DNA of 10,454 nucleotides from Cryomorphaceae bacterium (GTDB lineage Bacteria; Bacteroidota; Bacteroidia; Flavobacteriales; Schleiferiaceae). The stretch is from the NCBI GenBank assembly GCA_013205365.1, contig JABMNC010000046.1, forward strand, positions 1 to 10,454, written 5' to 3'. Both the position numbers and the translations under genes were made by a program. Below are positions 1 to 6,354 of this stretch, in pieces (position 1 is the stretch's first letter; every line of letters starts with the position of its first letter). The notes beneath the pieces were generated by a model, which did not search any database, was not told the DNA's origin, and worked only from the letters and a program-made list of their open reading frames with translations.

Positions 1-920
1 CCGACGGAACCTGGCGCAGCGCAGACTCCATACGGGTTGAGGCCGACGGGCCGGTAGCCACCGAGGGTCCGTCGGGACAGCGGCGCAGTTACCCCGGCGG
101 ATTTACCCTTGCTCCGCTCGGGGCGACTGAGCTTTTGGTGGTCAATCGGGTTCCGCTAGAGGATTATGTGGCCGGAGTCGTCAATGCGGAGCTCGGCAAG
201 TACCTGGGGCGCGAGCTTTGGCGGGCTCAGGCGACGGTAGCTCGCACCTGGTGGGCTGCCAACCGGCGCAAGTACGCACCATTGGGCTACCAAGTGAGCG
301 ACGACGTGCGTTCTCAGGTTTACCACGGATGGCCCGCTGATTCCACGCGGCGTTTTAACCTGATTGAGGCGGCGTTCAGCACCGAGGGTTTGCTGCTCTA
401 CCGCGCCGACACCAATGCCTTTGTGGAGACCCTTTTTCACGCCAATTCAGGCGGAGAACTGATGCCGGCAGCCTGGTACTTCAAGCCAAGCGCCCATCTG
501 GTGAACAAGCCCGACAGCTTTAGTCTAGATTGTCCGCAAACGAATTGGGTAAAGCGCATTCCGAGCGCCGATTGGATTCGGTTTTTTGCGCAAACCTGGT
601 CGGTATCTTCCAGCAACCAAAGCTTGCGGGAAGCGGTCTTCAACATCGAGCAAGACAGCCGCCGCGAGTTCATGGAGTGGAACGGCAACAAAATTCGCTT
701 TAGGCTTCTGCGCGAGCGTTTTGGCCTTCGGTCGTCCTGGTTTTCTACCGAACTTGAGGGCAACGAGGTGGTTTTGCACGGACGCGGCAACGGCCACGGA
801 ATCGGGCTTTCTCAAGAGGGCGCATGGCGCATGAGCCAGCTGGGCTATGAGTTTAGGGCAATTCTGGAGCACTACTACCCGGGTGCCCGCTTGAGCGATT
901 TGCAGCACTCGGGGCTCTGA
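1..920 (+). CDS. SpoIID/LytB domain protein, 5' end outside window (partial)
   Basis: A cell-wall acting protein of the SpoIID/LytB family. In Bacillus, SpoIID is a lytic transglycosylase cutting glycan strands and LytB enhances an amidase; in a non-sporulating Bacteroidota cell a role in peptidoglycan turnover at the envelope is the likely equivalent. The frame is open from the first complete codon at position 3, with no stop before the TGA at 918-920, so about 305 residues are visible and the start, with any signal peptide, is upstream. The TTG at 135 would cut into the domain and is not the true start. Family hallmarks are the segment NRVPLEDYVAGVVNAELG, whose Glu codon at 189-191 aligns with the catalytic Glu of SpoIID, the HANSGGE segment near 439-460, and the C-terminal GRGNGHGIGLSQEGAWRMSQ followed by ILEHYYPGARL. 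It lies 43 bp upstream of comEC on the same strand. The family call is firm; the precise activity is inferred. Confidence 0.9.
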   Translation, partial: DGTWRSADSIRVEADGPVATEGPSGQRRSYPGGFTLAPLGATELLVVNRVPLEDYVAGVVNAELGKYLGRELWRAQATVARTWWAANRRKYAPLGYQVSDDVRSQVYHGWPADSTRRFNLIEAAFSTEGLLLYRADTNAFVETLFHANSGGELMPAAWYFKPSAHLVNKPDSFSLDCPQTNWVKRIPSADWIRFFAQTWSVSSSNQSLREAVFNIEQDSRREFMEWNGNKIRFRLLRERFGLRSSWFSTELEGNEVVLHGRGNGHGIGLSQEGAWRMSQLGYEFRAILEHYYPGARLSDLQHSGL

Positions 921-931
921 CCGTCCGGCCT

Positions 932-961
932 GTTTTTTAGAAGCGGAATTCGTTAAAAAAC
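932..961. repeat. AT-rich inverted repeat overlapping the comEC leader
   Basis: GTTTTTTA at 932-939 is the exact reverse complement of TAAAAAAC at 954-961, with a 14-base spacer containing GAATTC. The right arm ends 2 bases before the TTG start of comEC. It could be an operator, a weak hairpin over the translation start, or a chance product of the A-rich leader typical of this phylum. The symmetry is seen directly; function is not shown. Confidence 0.4.
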
Positions 962-963
962 GC

Positions 964-2604
964 TTGCTCGGGCTCTGCGCTGCATTTTGCAGCATGGTTG
1001 TTTGGGCTATGATTGGAATGTGGGCTGGACTCTTTGCCTTCCCGGGCGAGAGCCGCATGCTCTGGGCTGCTACGGGCCTTGTTTTGGTCGCTATTGCTGC
1101 CCTGGCCTCGGCGGGGTCCCTGCGTCTTAGGATTTTATTTTGGGCGGACTTCGCATGGCTTAGAGGCTTTGGCCTCATGCTAATGGTAGCAAGCATCCGA
1201 ACGGTTCCAGGCATGCCCCAGCTGGATGTACCCCGCCGCTGCGAAGGCTGGTACTGGACCCAAGGATCGGGAATTATTGAGGACTCCTCGGGCTTGAAGC
1301 TTCGGTGCTACGATACCCTTCAAGAGGGTTTTGCCTACCAACTGCGGCTGGACCTGATTCCGCTTGACAGCGCCCAGGTTCCATGGGCTTTTGACGCTGC
1401 CAAGGCTGCGGCCCCCCGCGGCATCGTCGCTCGGGCAAAGATCAGGGCTCGTTTGACTCGAGTGCCCATGGCAAGCGCTTGGTGGAGGCGAAGCGCGATC
1501 TGGGGCCGTAGCCAGATTCAAAAACTCCCTTGGGGCCCTGCCTCGCGCGGGCTTACCCAGGCCTTGTGGATCGGAGACATGGACGATCTTCCCGAGTCGA
1601 GCATGCAGGCATTCCAGGCCCTGGGAATTATACACGTTCTGTCGGTGTCGGGATTCCACCTCGGCCTGATTTGGGTCGGAATACTTGGTCTGCTGCCCTT
1701 GGTTCCGCGCGCTGCCCGGGGCGTAGTGACCCTTATCGCGCTGGCCGTCGTCTGGGCATTTGTAGCGGTTGTGGGCTTTGCTCCCAGCGCTATTAGGTCA
1801 GCAGCCATGATTACGGTGGTGTGTATAATTGGTCTTTGGGGTAATCGTCCGCGCGGAATCGATGCCTTTGCGCTCGCTCAGGTTGGACTGCTGGCATTCT
1901 TCCCAAAGATGGCTTATCAGCTTGGTTTTCAGTTGTCTTCGGCCGCGGTTCTCGGGCTTATTTTGGCCTCTCCGCCCGCCACATTGGGCCTCAAAAGCAG
2001 CAAGCTGATCGCGGGCCTGCGAACCTCCTTGGCGGCTCAATGGGCTACCACGCCGCTTGCCCTGCCCATTTTTCACACCATGCCCCTCACGTTTTTACTC
2101 AGCAACTTTTTGCTCGTGCCGCCGCTGCTCATGGTTTATCCCTACAGCATCTTGGCTTTTTGCGGACTTCCCATGCCCGATCCGGAGCCTCTGCTCGAGG
2201 GCCTGGCGCGAATTGCTTCGGACCCTCGCCTGGTCTGGGCGGACCGCTTCCCTTCGCCGACCCAAACTGCGCTGCTGGTGTTTTATAGCCTGGCGGGGCT
2301 AGTGGCCCTGCGCAGTCGGCGGCCTTGGATTGTGGCTGCGGCCCTTGCCTTCACGGCGCTTGTTTTGGCGCAAAGCGGACCCCGTTTGCACCGCGAGCAG
2401 CGTTGGATTGCTTTGGGGCGCGGAATAGCCTGCATTCAGGTGCGCGGAGACAGCGTCCGAGTATATGGCACCAAGTACCTTTTGGCCAACGACTTCCTAT
2501 GGACGCGATCCATGCAGCCATATTTTAAATCCCGAGGAATAAAATACCTTGAGAAGCTCCCGCGCTCTTATGAGGTCATGGAGCAGGGGTTTAGAGCCCG
2601 CTAA
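964..2604 (+). CDS. comEC: ComEC/Rec2 family DNA internalization channel, short form
   Basis: Inner-membrane competence protein thought to pass single-stranded DNA into the cytoplasm during natural transformation. The 546 residues show N-terminal membrane helices, a soluble stretch of about 100 residues resembling the DUF4131/OB region and ending in PRGIVARAKI, then the competence domain with GD at 204-205 and the signature HVLSVSGFH at 224-232, followed by many hydrophobic helices. A soluble tail of about 70 residues closes the protein. There is no metallo-beta-lactamase domain, as I recall for other Bacteroidota ComEC, and the length is below the 650-700 residues I would expect. No ATG exists near the N-terminus: the frame opens at 895 and the TTG at 964, after an A-rich TTAAAAAACGC leader, keeps the usual N-terminal helix. 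ATG 994 would clip that helix. Family call firm, start moderately sure, and competence of the organism not shown. Confidence 0.9.
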   Translation: MLGLCAAFCSMVVWAMIGMWAGLFAFPGESRMLWAATGLVLVAIAALASAGSLRLRILFWADFAWLRGFGLMLMVASIRTVPGMPQLDVPRRCEGWYWTQGSGIIEDSSGLKLRCYDTLQEGFAYQLRLDLIPLDSAQVPWAFDAAKAAAPRGIVARAKIRARLTRVPMASAWWRRSAIWGRSQIQKLPWGPASRGLTQALWIGDMDDLPESSMQAFQALGIIHVLSVSGFHLGLIWVGILGLLPLVPRAARGVVTLIALAVVWAFVAVVGFAPSAIRSAAMITVVCIIGLWGNRPRGIDAFALAQVGLLAFFPKMAYQLGFQLSSAAVLGLILASPPATLGLKSSKLIAGLRTSLAAQWATTPLALPIFHTMPLTFLLSNFLLVPPLLMVYPYSILAFCGLPMPDPEPLLEGLARIASDPRLVWADRFPSPTQTALLVFYSLAGLVALRSRRPWIVAAALAFTALVLAQSGPRLHREQRWIALGRGIACIQVRGDSVRVYGTKYLLANDFLWTRSMQPYFKSRGIKYLEKLPRSYEVMEQGFRAR

Positions 2605-2610
2605 TTTGGT

Positions 2611-3462
2611 TTAGGCCATGAGCTCCCGAAGCGCGATGACCTGACGGGCCTCGCGAGGGTCGTGAACCCGCAGAATTTGGGCTCCGCGCTCCAAGGCCCA
2701 GGCGTGCAGGGCCGATGTGGCGGGCAGAGCCTCGTCTTGACTAATGTTCAAAGATTGGGTTATGAGTGATTTGCGCGAAACTCCAACCATTATTGGGTGG
2801 GCAAAAACGGTCAATAGCTCAAGGTCTCGAAGCATTCTCAGGTTGCCTTCGGGCGATTTTCCGAAACCAAAACCGGGATCGAGAATCACGTCGTTGAGGC
2901 CTGCCTCACGGGCTAAAATCAGACGCTCGCTGAGCTCGAGAAGCACCGCGGGACTCACCTCGTCGGGACCGAGGGCCTGAAAGTCGGCTCCTTCGCGGCC
3001 AGTAGGGTAGTGGGTAAGCACATAGGGCGCGCGGGCCTCTGCCGCAACCGACCAAATTGGGGGGTCCAGGGTTCCGCCCGAAACGTCGTTGACCACGTCA
3101 GCGCCTTCTTGGAGTGCGCGGCGAGCAACCTCCGCCCGGAACGTGTCTACCGACAGGGGCAAATTGGGGCCAAAGCGCTGCCGAAGCCGGCCAAAGGCAC
3201 CTTCAATTCGGGACCATTCCTCGTCGATGCTGGGCCAATCTGCGCCGGGTCGGGTGGAGCAGCCCCCCAGGTCAAGCCAATCGGCACCCTCGCCCAAGAG
3301 CCGATCTGCCTGCTTCTCGAGCTGGTCCAGTCCCGAGAGGCGGCTCGGCTTGTAGTAGGAATCCGGAGTGGCGTTTAGTATACCCATGACCATTGGGCGG
3401 TCCGCAGCAAAAAGTCGGCCGCGAAGGTTCAGGGTAAATGGACGAAACGCCGTACTTTTCAC
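2611..3462 (-). CDS. folP: dihydropteroate synthase
   Basis: Condenses 6-hydroxymethyl-7,8-dihydropterin diphosphate with p-aminobenzoate to give 7,8-dihydropteroate in cytoplasmic folate synthesis; the sulfonamide target. With the GTG start at 3462 the protein has 283 residues, a normal length. A TIM-barrel pterin-binding fold is indicated by VMGILNATPDS (25-35), DLGGCSTRPGA (64-74), SVDTFRAEVA (104-113), NDVSGG (125-130), DPGFGFGK (195-202), GVSRKS (227-232) and ILRVHD (263-268). The GTG is preferred because it begins MKSTAFRPFTLNLRG, matching the usual short lead into the first strand; the ATG at 3489 adds nine odd residues and overlaps the divergent gene. One oddity is that LTHYPTG (149-155) stands where most relatives have an MHMxG-like segment. 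It is convergent with comEC (6-bp gap, no clear terminator) and divergent from the DUF1599 gene. The diadenylate cyclase gene that often adjoins folP in this phylum is not here. Confidence 0.95.
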   Translation of the reverse strand: MKSTAFRPFTLNLRGRLFAADRPMVMGILNATPDSYYKPSRLSGLDQLEKQADRLLGEGADWLDLGGCSTRPGADWPSIDEEWSRIEGAFGRLRQRFGPNLPLSVDTFRAEVARRALQEGADVVNDVSGGTLDPPIWSVAAEARAPYVLTHYPTGREGADFQALGPDEVSPAVLLELSERLILAREAGLNDVILDPGFGFGKSPEGNLRMLRDLELLTVFAHPIMVGVSRKSLITQSLNISQDEALPATSALHAWALERGAQILRVHDPREARQVIALRELMA

Positions 3463-3473
3463 CCTGTAAAAGT

Positions 3474-4013
3474 ATGGCCAACACCGCAACCCAATACGCC
3501 CACGAAATCGCGCTCTGCCGGGCTCTTTTTGGCAACAAACTCAAGGACTACGGCGCCGCCTGGCGCATTCTTCGGCTGCCTTCGTTGACCGATCAATTGT
3601 TCATTAAGGCGAACCGCCTCCGCACTATTCAAGACGCCGGCCAGCAAAAAGTGGCCGACAGCCAAGAGGGCGAGTTCATTGGAATCGTCAATTATTCCAT
3701 CATGGCCTTGATTCAGATGGACCGCGGGGTGGTCAGCGAGCCTGATTTGAACCTGCAGGATGCCTTCGACGCGTACGACCAGCAGGCCGCTCGAATTCAG
3801 GCCTTGATGGAGGCCAAGAACCACGACTACGGGGAGGCATGGCGCGACATGCGCATCACCTCGCTCACCGACCTAATTTTGCAGAAGGTGCTGCGAGTCA
3901 AGCAGATCGAAGACAACTCGGGCAGTACGCTGGTCTCCGAGGGGGTCGACGCCAACTACATGGACATGGTGAACTACGCCTTGTTTGCCCTGATTCTAAT
4001 GCGCAATTCCTAA
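3474..4013 (+). CDS. DUF1599 protein (two tandem copies of the domain)
   Basis: A 179-residue, probably cytoplasmic protein of unknown biochemical role. It matches DUF1599, which I recall has also been named a nucleotide-modification-associated domain. The sequence consists of two related halves. Residues 24-82 carry K-DYG-AAWR-(x)2-R-(x)2-SLTD-(x)4-K-(x)2-R and later GIVNYSIMALI. Residues 117-176 carry HDYGEAWR, SLTD, K, R and MVNYALFALI at an offset of 93-94 residues. Y26/Y119, W30/W123, R34/R127, D40/D133, K45/K138 and N73/N167 pair up and are candidates for functional residues. The ATG at 3474 follows an A-rich TGTAAAAGT leader and directly precedes the conserved part; the ATG at 3438 would add 12 residues lying antisense to folP. 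It leads the rightward gene series, and its pairing with folP hints at pterin or nucleotide metabolism, but that is inference. Confidence 0.88.
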   Translation: MANTATQYAHEIALCRALFGNKLKDYGAAWRILRLPSLTDQLFIKANRLRTIQDAGQQKVADSQEGEFIGIVNYSIMALIQMDRGVVSEPDLNLQDAFDAYDQQAARIQALMEAKNHDYGEAWRDMRITSLTDLILQKVLRVKQIEDNSGSTLVSEGVDANYMDMVNYALFALILMRNS

Positions 4014-4020
4014 ACAATCC

Positions 4021-4037
4021 GGAACAATCATTGTGCC
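4021..4037. promoter_or_regulatory. operator-like imperfect palindrome
   Basis: The 17-mer GGAACAATCATTGTGCC is symmetric around the C at 4029 with one mismatched pair. The core ACAAT-C-ATTGT is perfect. A second AACAATC at 4013-4019 lies 10 bp upstream of the copy at 4023-4029, i.e. one helical turn. It sits between the DUF1599 stop and the small membrane protein, where an internal promoter could be controlled. No recognisable promoter boxes were found with confidence, so regulation is inferred only from symmetry. Confidence 0.35.
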
Positions 4038-4068
4038 CCGCGGTTTTAACCTTAAATACTCAATTCCC

Positions 4069-4182
4069 ATGGACCTAATTCTCATCAGCGCCGCTTTCTT
4101 GGTCACTTTGGCCTCTACCTATGCCTTGCTTTCGGTCAAAATGCAGCTTTTGAAAAAGGAACTCGAGCAACGCTCTGAGTAG
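4069..4182 (+). CDS. 37-residue single-span membrane protein (unknown)
   Basis: A short reading frame, ATG 4069 to TAG 4182. It encodes a hydrophobic helix of about 20 residues (residues 3-23, beginning LILISAAFLVTLASTY) and then a charged tail, KMQLLKKELEQRSE, that could form a short amphipathic or coiled-coil helix. This one-helix-plus-tail layout is typical of small membrane proteins that bind a larger partner. A GTG at 4033 in the same frame would add 12 polar residues but lies in the palindrome; the ATG, which follows an AT-rich stretch, is preferred. It fills most of the 190-bp gap between the DUF1599 and DoxX genes on the same strand, 21 bp before the DoxX start. I do not recognise a family. 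The case rests on composition, position and spacing, so it may be a chance frame. Confidence 0.55.
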   Translation: MDLILISAAFLVTLASTYALLSVKMQLLKKELEQRSE

Positions 4183-4203
4183 TCTTTTTGAAGTTTTTAT
4201 AGT

Positions 4204-5334
4204 ATGAAAATCTCAGTTGCAGCGCAGTACGTGATTCGCCTTGTCTTGGGCGGACTCTTTATTTTCTCGGGCGTCATAAAAATGAACGACCCCTTGGGCT
4301 TTAGCTACAAGCTCGAGGAATACTTTGGGGCCGACGTGCTCAACCTGGAGTTTCTGCAGCCCATTGCGCTTCCAATGGCCATCTTCTTAGTCGCCTTTGA
4401 GGTGGTCCTCGGTTTATTAATGCTCCTGGGGCATCTTCGGTTTTTCACCTTTATTAGCATGGCAGGCCTCATGGCCTTTTTTACCTTTTTGACGTTTTAC
4501 AGTGCCTACTTTAACAAGGTTACTGACTGCGGATGCTTTGGCGACGCCATTCCCCTGACCCCTTGGCAGAGCTTTGGTAAAGACGTTATCTTGAGTGTTT
4601 TGATTGCGCTCTACTACGCCCTTGGCCTATCTAATGCCAGGCCGATTGTGAATTTTAAGGCAGCGGCGGCAGTGCTTGGCTTGTCGGTTATTGCCATGGC
4701 CGGGTTTACCGCTCAGGTCATGAACCACCTCCCAGTATGGGATTTTAGGGCCTACAAGCCCGGAACAGACATTGCGCGAGCCATGGCACCGGCTGAAGAG
4801 TTGGGTTTGACTCCGCCCCAGTTTGACGTGGTATACACCCTACGCAAGGGCGACGAGGTAGAAGAGGTAACCGGTACCGACTACGTCGAAAAGAAGTGGT
4901 GGGAAAAGCCCGAGTGGGTTATGGACGCCGAGGCCACCCGCAGCATCAAGGTAGCCGACGGTTACGTGCCGCCGGTTCATGATTTTGCCATTGCTCCTGG
5001 GGGCGAAGACCAGACCGCCCAGTGGCTTGCCTACCCTGAATCCTACTGGCTGGTGGCCTATGATTTTGAACGTGCTGACATGGAGCAGCTTGAGCGCCTT
5101 TGTCTGGAGATGCAAAAAATGCAGGACCGAGGCATTCCCGTGGTCGGCCTAACCTCAAGCGGAGTGGAGGAAATTGAGTCGCTTAGGGCCCGCACCCAAA
5201 CGAACTTCCCGTGGTCCAACGGCGATGGAACCGCGCTCAAAACCATAGTGCGTTCCAATCCAGGGGTGACCTACCTGCGCAAGGGGGTAGTGGTAAGCCA
5301 CAGCCATTTTAACGACTTTCCGCTCACGAAATGA
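4204..5334 (+). CDS. DoxX/MauE-type membrane protein, BT_3928-like, with thioredoxin-like tail
   Basis: A 376-residue inner-membrane protein of unknown function common in Bacteroidota. Hydrophobic helices lie at about 7-27, 53-77, 80-103, 127-143 and 151-170. The motif CGCFGD (109-114), followed by LTPWQSFGKD, is typical of the MauE/DoxX relatives and suggests redox chemistry or a thiol partner. Residues 171-279 form a soluble linker region, probably outside the membrane. Residues 280-376 look like a thioredoxin fold: strand YWLVAYDF, helix MEQLERLCLEMQKM, strand GIPVVGLTSS, and a late NPGVTYLRKGVVV strand pair. That domain has only one Cys (300) and no CxxC, so it is unlikely to act as a classical disulfide reductase. 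The ATG at 4204 starts MKISVAAQYVIRLVLGG, a natural first helix. Its stop overlaps the permease start (ATGA), implying one transcript and coupled translation. The family placement is good; the function is open. Confidence 0.85.
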   Translation: MKISVAAQYVIRLVLGGLFIFSGVIKMNDPLGFSYKLEEYFGADVLNLEFLQPIALPMAIFLVAFEVVLGLLMLLGHLRFFTFISMAGLMAFFTFLTFYSAYFNKVTDCGCFGDAIPLTPWQSFGKDVILSVLIALYYALGLSNARPIVNFKAAAAVLGLSVIAMAGFTAQVMNHLPVWDFRAYKPGTDIARAMAPAEELGLTPPQFDVVYTLRKGDEVEEVTGTDYVEKKWWEKPEWVMDAEATRSIKVADGYVPPVHDFAIAPGGEDQTAQWLAYPESYWLVAYDFERADMEQLERLCLEMQKMQDRGIPVVGLTSSGVEEIESLRARTQTNFPWSNGDGTALKTIVRSNPGVTYLRKGVVVSHSHFNDFPLTK

Positions 5335-6320
5335 GGCCTTTGGGCAATGCCCTTCTCGTGCTCTGGGGCGTCGCGACCCTTGTCTTTTTTCTTTTTCATT
5401 CAGTAGGTGGTGACCCGGCCCGCATGATGCTGGGTCAGGTTGAAGATCCTCAGGCCCTGGCGGCCTTGCGTGCTTCTTATGGCTTGGACCAGCCGCTGCT
5501 CACTCAGTACGGGCGCTATTTGGGCGGCATGTCGCCCCTGCGGCCAGTCGACGGAGTTTGGGGGCTTCATTGGCCAGACTTGCAGACTTCCTACCAGCAG
5601 CGTGGGGTTCCCGTTGCGCAATTAATCGGTCAAACGCTGCCCAATACAGCCTTACTCGCCTTTGTTTCGCTCGGTGCTGCAGTGCTAATTGGCATTCCCT
5701 TGGGTCTTTACTCGGCCCTCAGGGCGGGTTCTTTTGCGGACCGTGCCATAACCGTCTTGAGCACCGTGGGCATGGCAACTCCTTCTTTTTTCTCGGCCCT
5801 CTTGGTAGCCTGGGTTTTCGCCTTTCTGCTTCACGACTACACCGGTCTGCCGCTAACCGGGAGCCTTAGAGAGCTCGACGACTTTGGCAATGCTGTGAGT
5901 TGGGAGTGGTCGCATTTGATTCTACCGGCCCTGACTTTGGCCCTCAGGCCTATTGGAGTTATTGTTCAGATGATGCGCTCTTCTGCGCTAGAAATCATGA
6001 ACTTAGATTATGTTAGAACGGCCTACGCGAAGGGTTTGACTACCAGTCAGGTTCTGCGCAGGCACGTGCTTCGCAACTCACTTAATCCACTCATCACCAC
6101 GATTTCTGGCTGGTTTGCCTCCCTGCTGGCTGGGGCTGTTTTTGTGGAGACCGTATTTGGCTGGCGCGGTTCGGGCAAGCTGATGGTCGATGCCTTGGAA
6201 GGCCGCGACTTTCCGGTCGTAATGGGCAGTATTTTGGCCCTTTCGCTCGTTTTTGTGCTGCTTCAAGCCCTGGTCGATTGGCTCTACCGCGTTGTGGATC
6301 CGAGGGTGAGGGCGAGTTAG
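5331..6320 (+). CDS. ABC transporter permease, OppB/DppB type
   Basis: A 329-residue inner-membrane permease of the peptide/nickel (binding-protein-dependent) class. The N-terminal helix LLVLWGVATLVFFLFHSVGGDPA and the ASYGLDQPLLTQYGRYL region are typical of the DppB N-terminal domain. The periplasmic insert is followed by the permease core, including the EAA loop DYVRTAYAKGLTTSQVLRRH (226-245) that contacts the ATPase, then ETVFGWRGSGKLMVDAL and a C-terminal RVVDPRVRAS. No ATPase, second permease (DppC type) or binding protein is adjacent, so its partners must be elsewhere, or it may be specialised. The ATG overlaps the preceding DoxX gene's TGA by 4 bp. The substrate cannot be told from the sequence; oligopeptide is only a family default. 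Confidence 0.93.
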   Translation: MRPLGNALLVLWGVATLVFFLFHSVGGDPARMMLGQVEDPQALAALRASYGLDQPLLTQYGRYLGGMSPLRPVDGVWGLHWPDLQTSYQQRGVPVAQLIGQTLPNTALLAFVSLGAAVLIGIPLGLYSALRAGSFADRAITVLSTVGMATPSFFSALLVAWVFAFLLHDYTGLPLTGSLRELDDFGNAVSWEWSHLILPALTLALRPIGVIVQMMRSSALEIMNLDYVRTAYAKGLTTSQVLRRHVLRNSLNPLITTISGWFASLLAGAVFVETVFGWRGSGKLMVDALEGRDFPVVMGSILALSLVFVLLQALVDWLYRVVDPRVRAS

Positions 6321-6327
6321 GCGCCTA
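6318..6327. repeat. perfect 10-bp palindrome at the permease stop
   Basis: TAGGCGCCTA contains the permease stop codon TAG and shares its last two bases with the TACCTTTG promoter element before tpiA. It could be a repressor site or be incidental. There is no T-run to make it a terminator. Confidence 0.3.
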
Positions 6328-6333
6328 CCTTTG
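6326..6333 (+). promoter_or_regulatory. candidate Bacteroidota -7 promoter element for tpiA-prmA
   Basis: TACCTTTG fits the TAnnTTTG consensus of the primary sigma factor in Bacteroidota exactly. It lies 21 bp before the tpiA ATG, leaving a short leader with a TTAAAAAACC A-rich stretch. No good TTG -33 box is seen at the expected distance upstream, so the promoter may be weak or need an activator. It would let tpiA and prmA be expressed apart from the upstream genes. Confidence 0.45.
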
Positions 6334-6354
6334 CTGTTCTTAAAAAACCATCCT

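Noticed and set aside
525..1214. 229-codon open frame on the minus strand across the SpoIID-comEC junction
   Set aside because: Antisense to two confidently identified genes, low-complexity basic/alanine composition, no domain.
2598..2640. Bidirectional terminator between convergent comEC and folP
   Set aside because: The gap is 6 bp and only stems of 3-4 bp with no T-run were found, so no terminator can be supported.
3438..3473. Twelve-residue extension of the DUF1599 protein to ATG 3438
   Set aside because: It overlaps the folP start region, adds residues unlike the family, and the ATG at 3474 has a good A-rich leader.
3463..3489. Nine-residue N-terminal extension of FolP to ATG 3489
   Set aside because: Non-conserved residues, and it would overlap the start of the divergent DUF1599 gene.
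6331..6354. Longer tpiA starting at 6331
   Set aside because: Adds eight residues before the invariant MKILAGNWKMN start and would run through the TACCTTTG promoter element.
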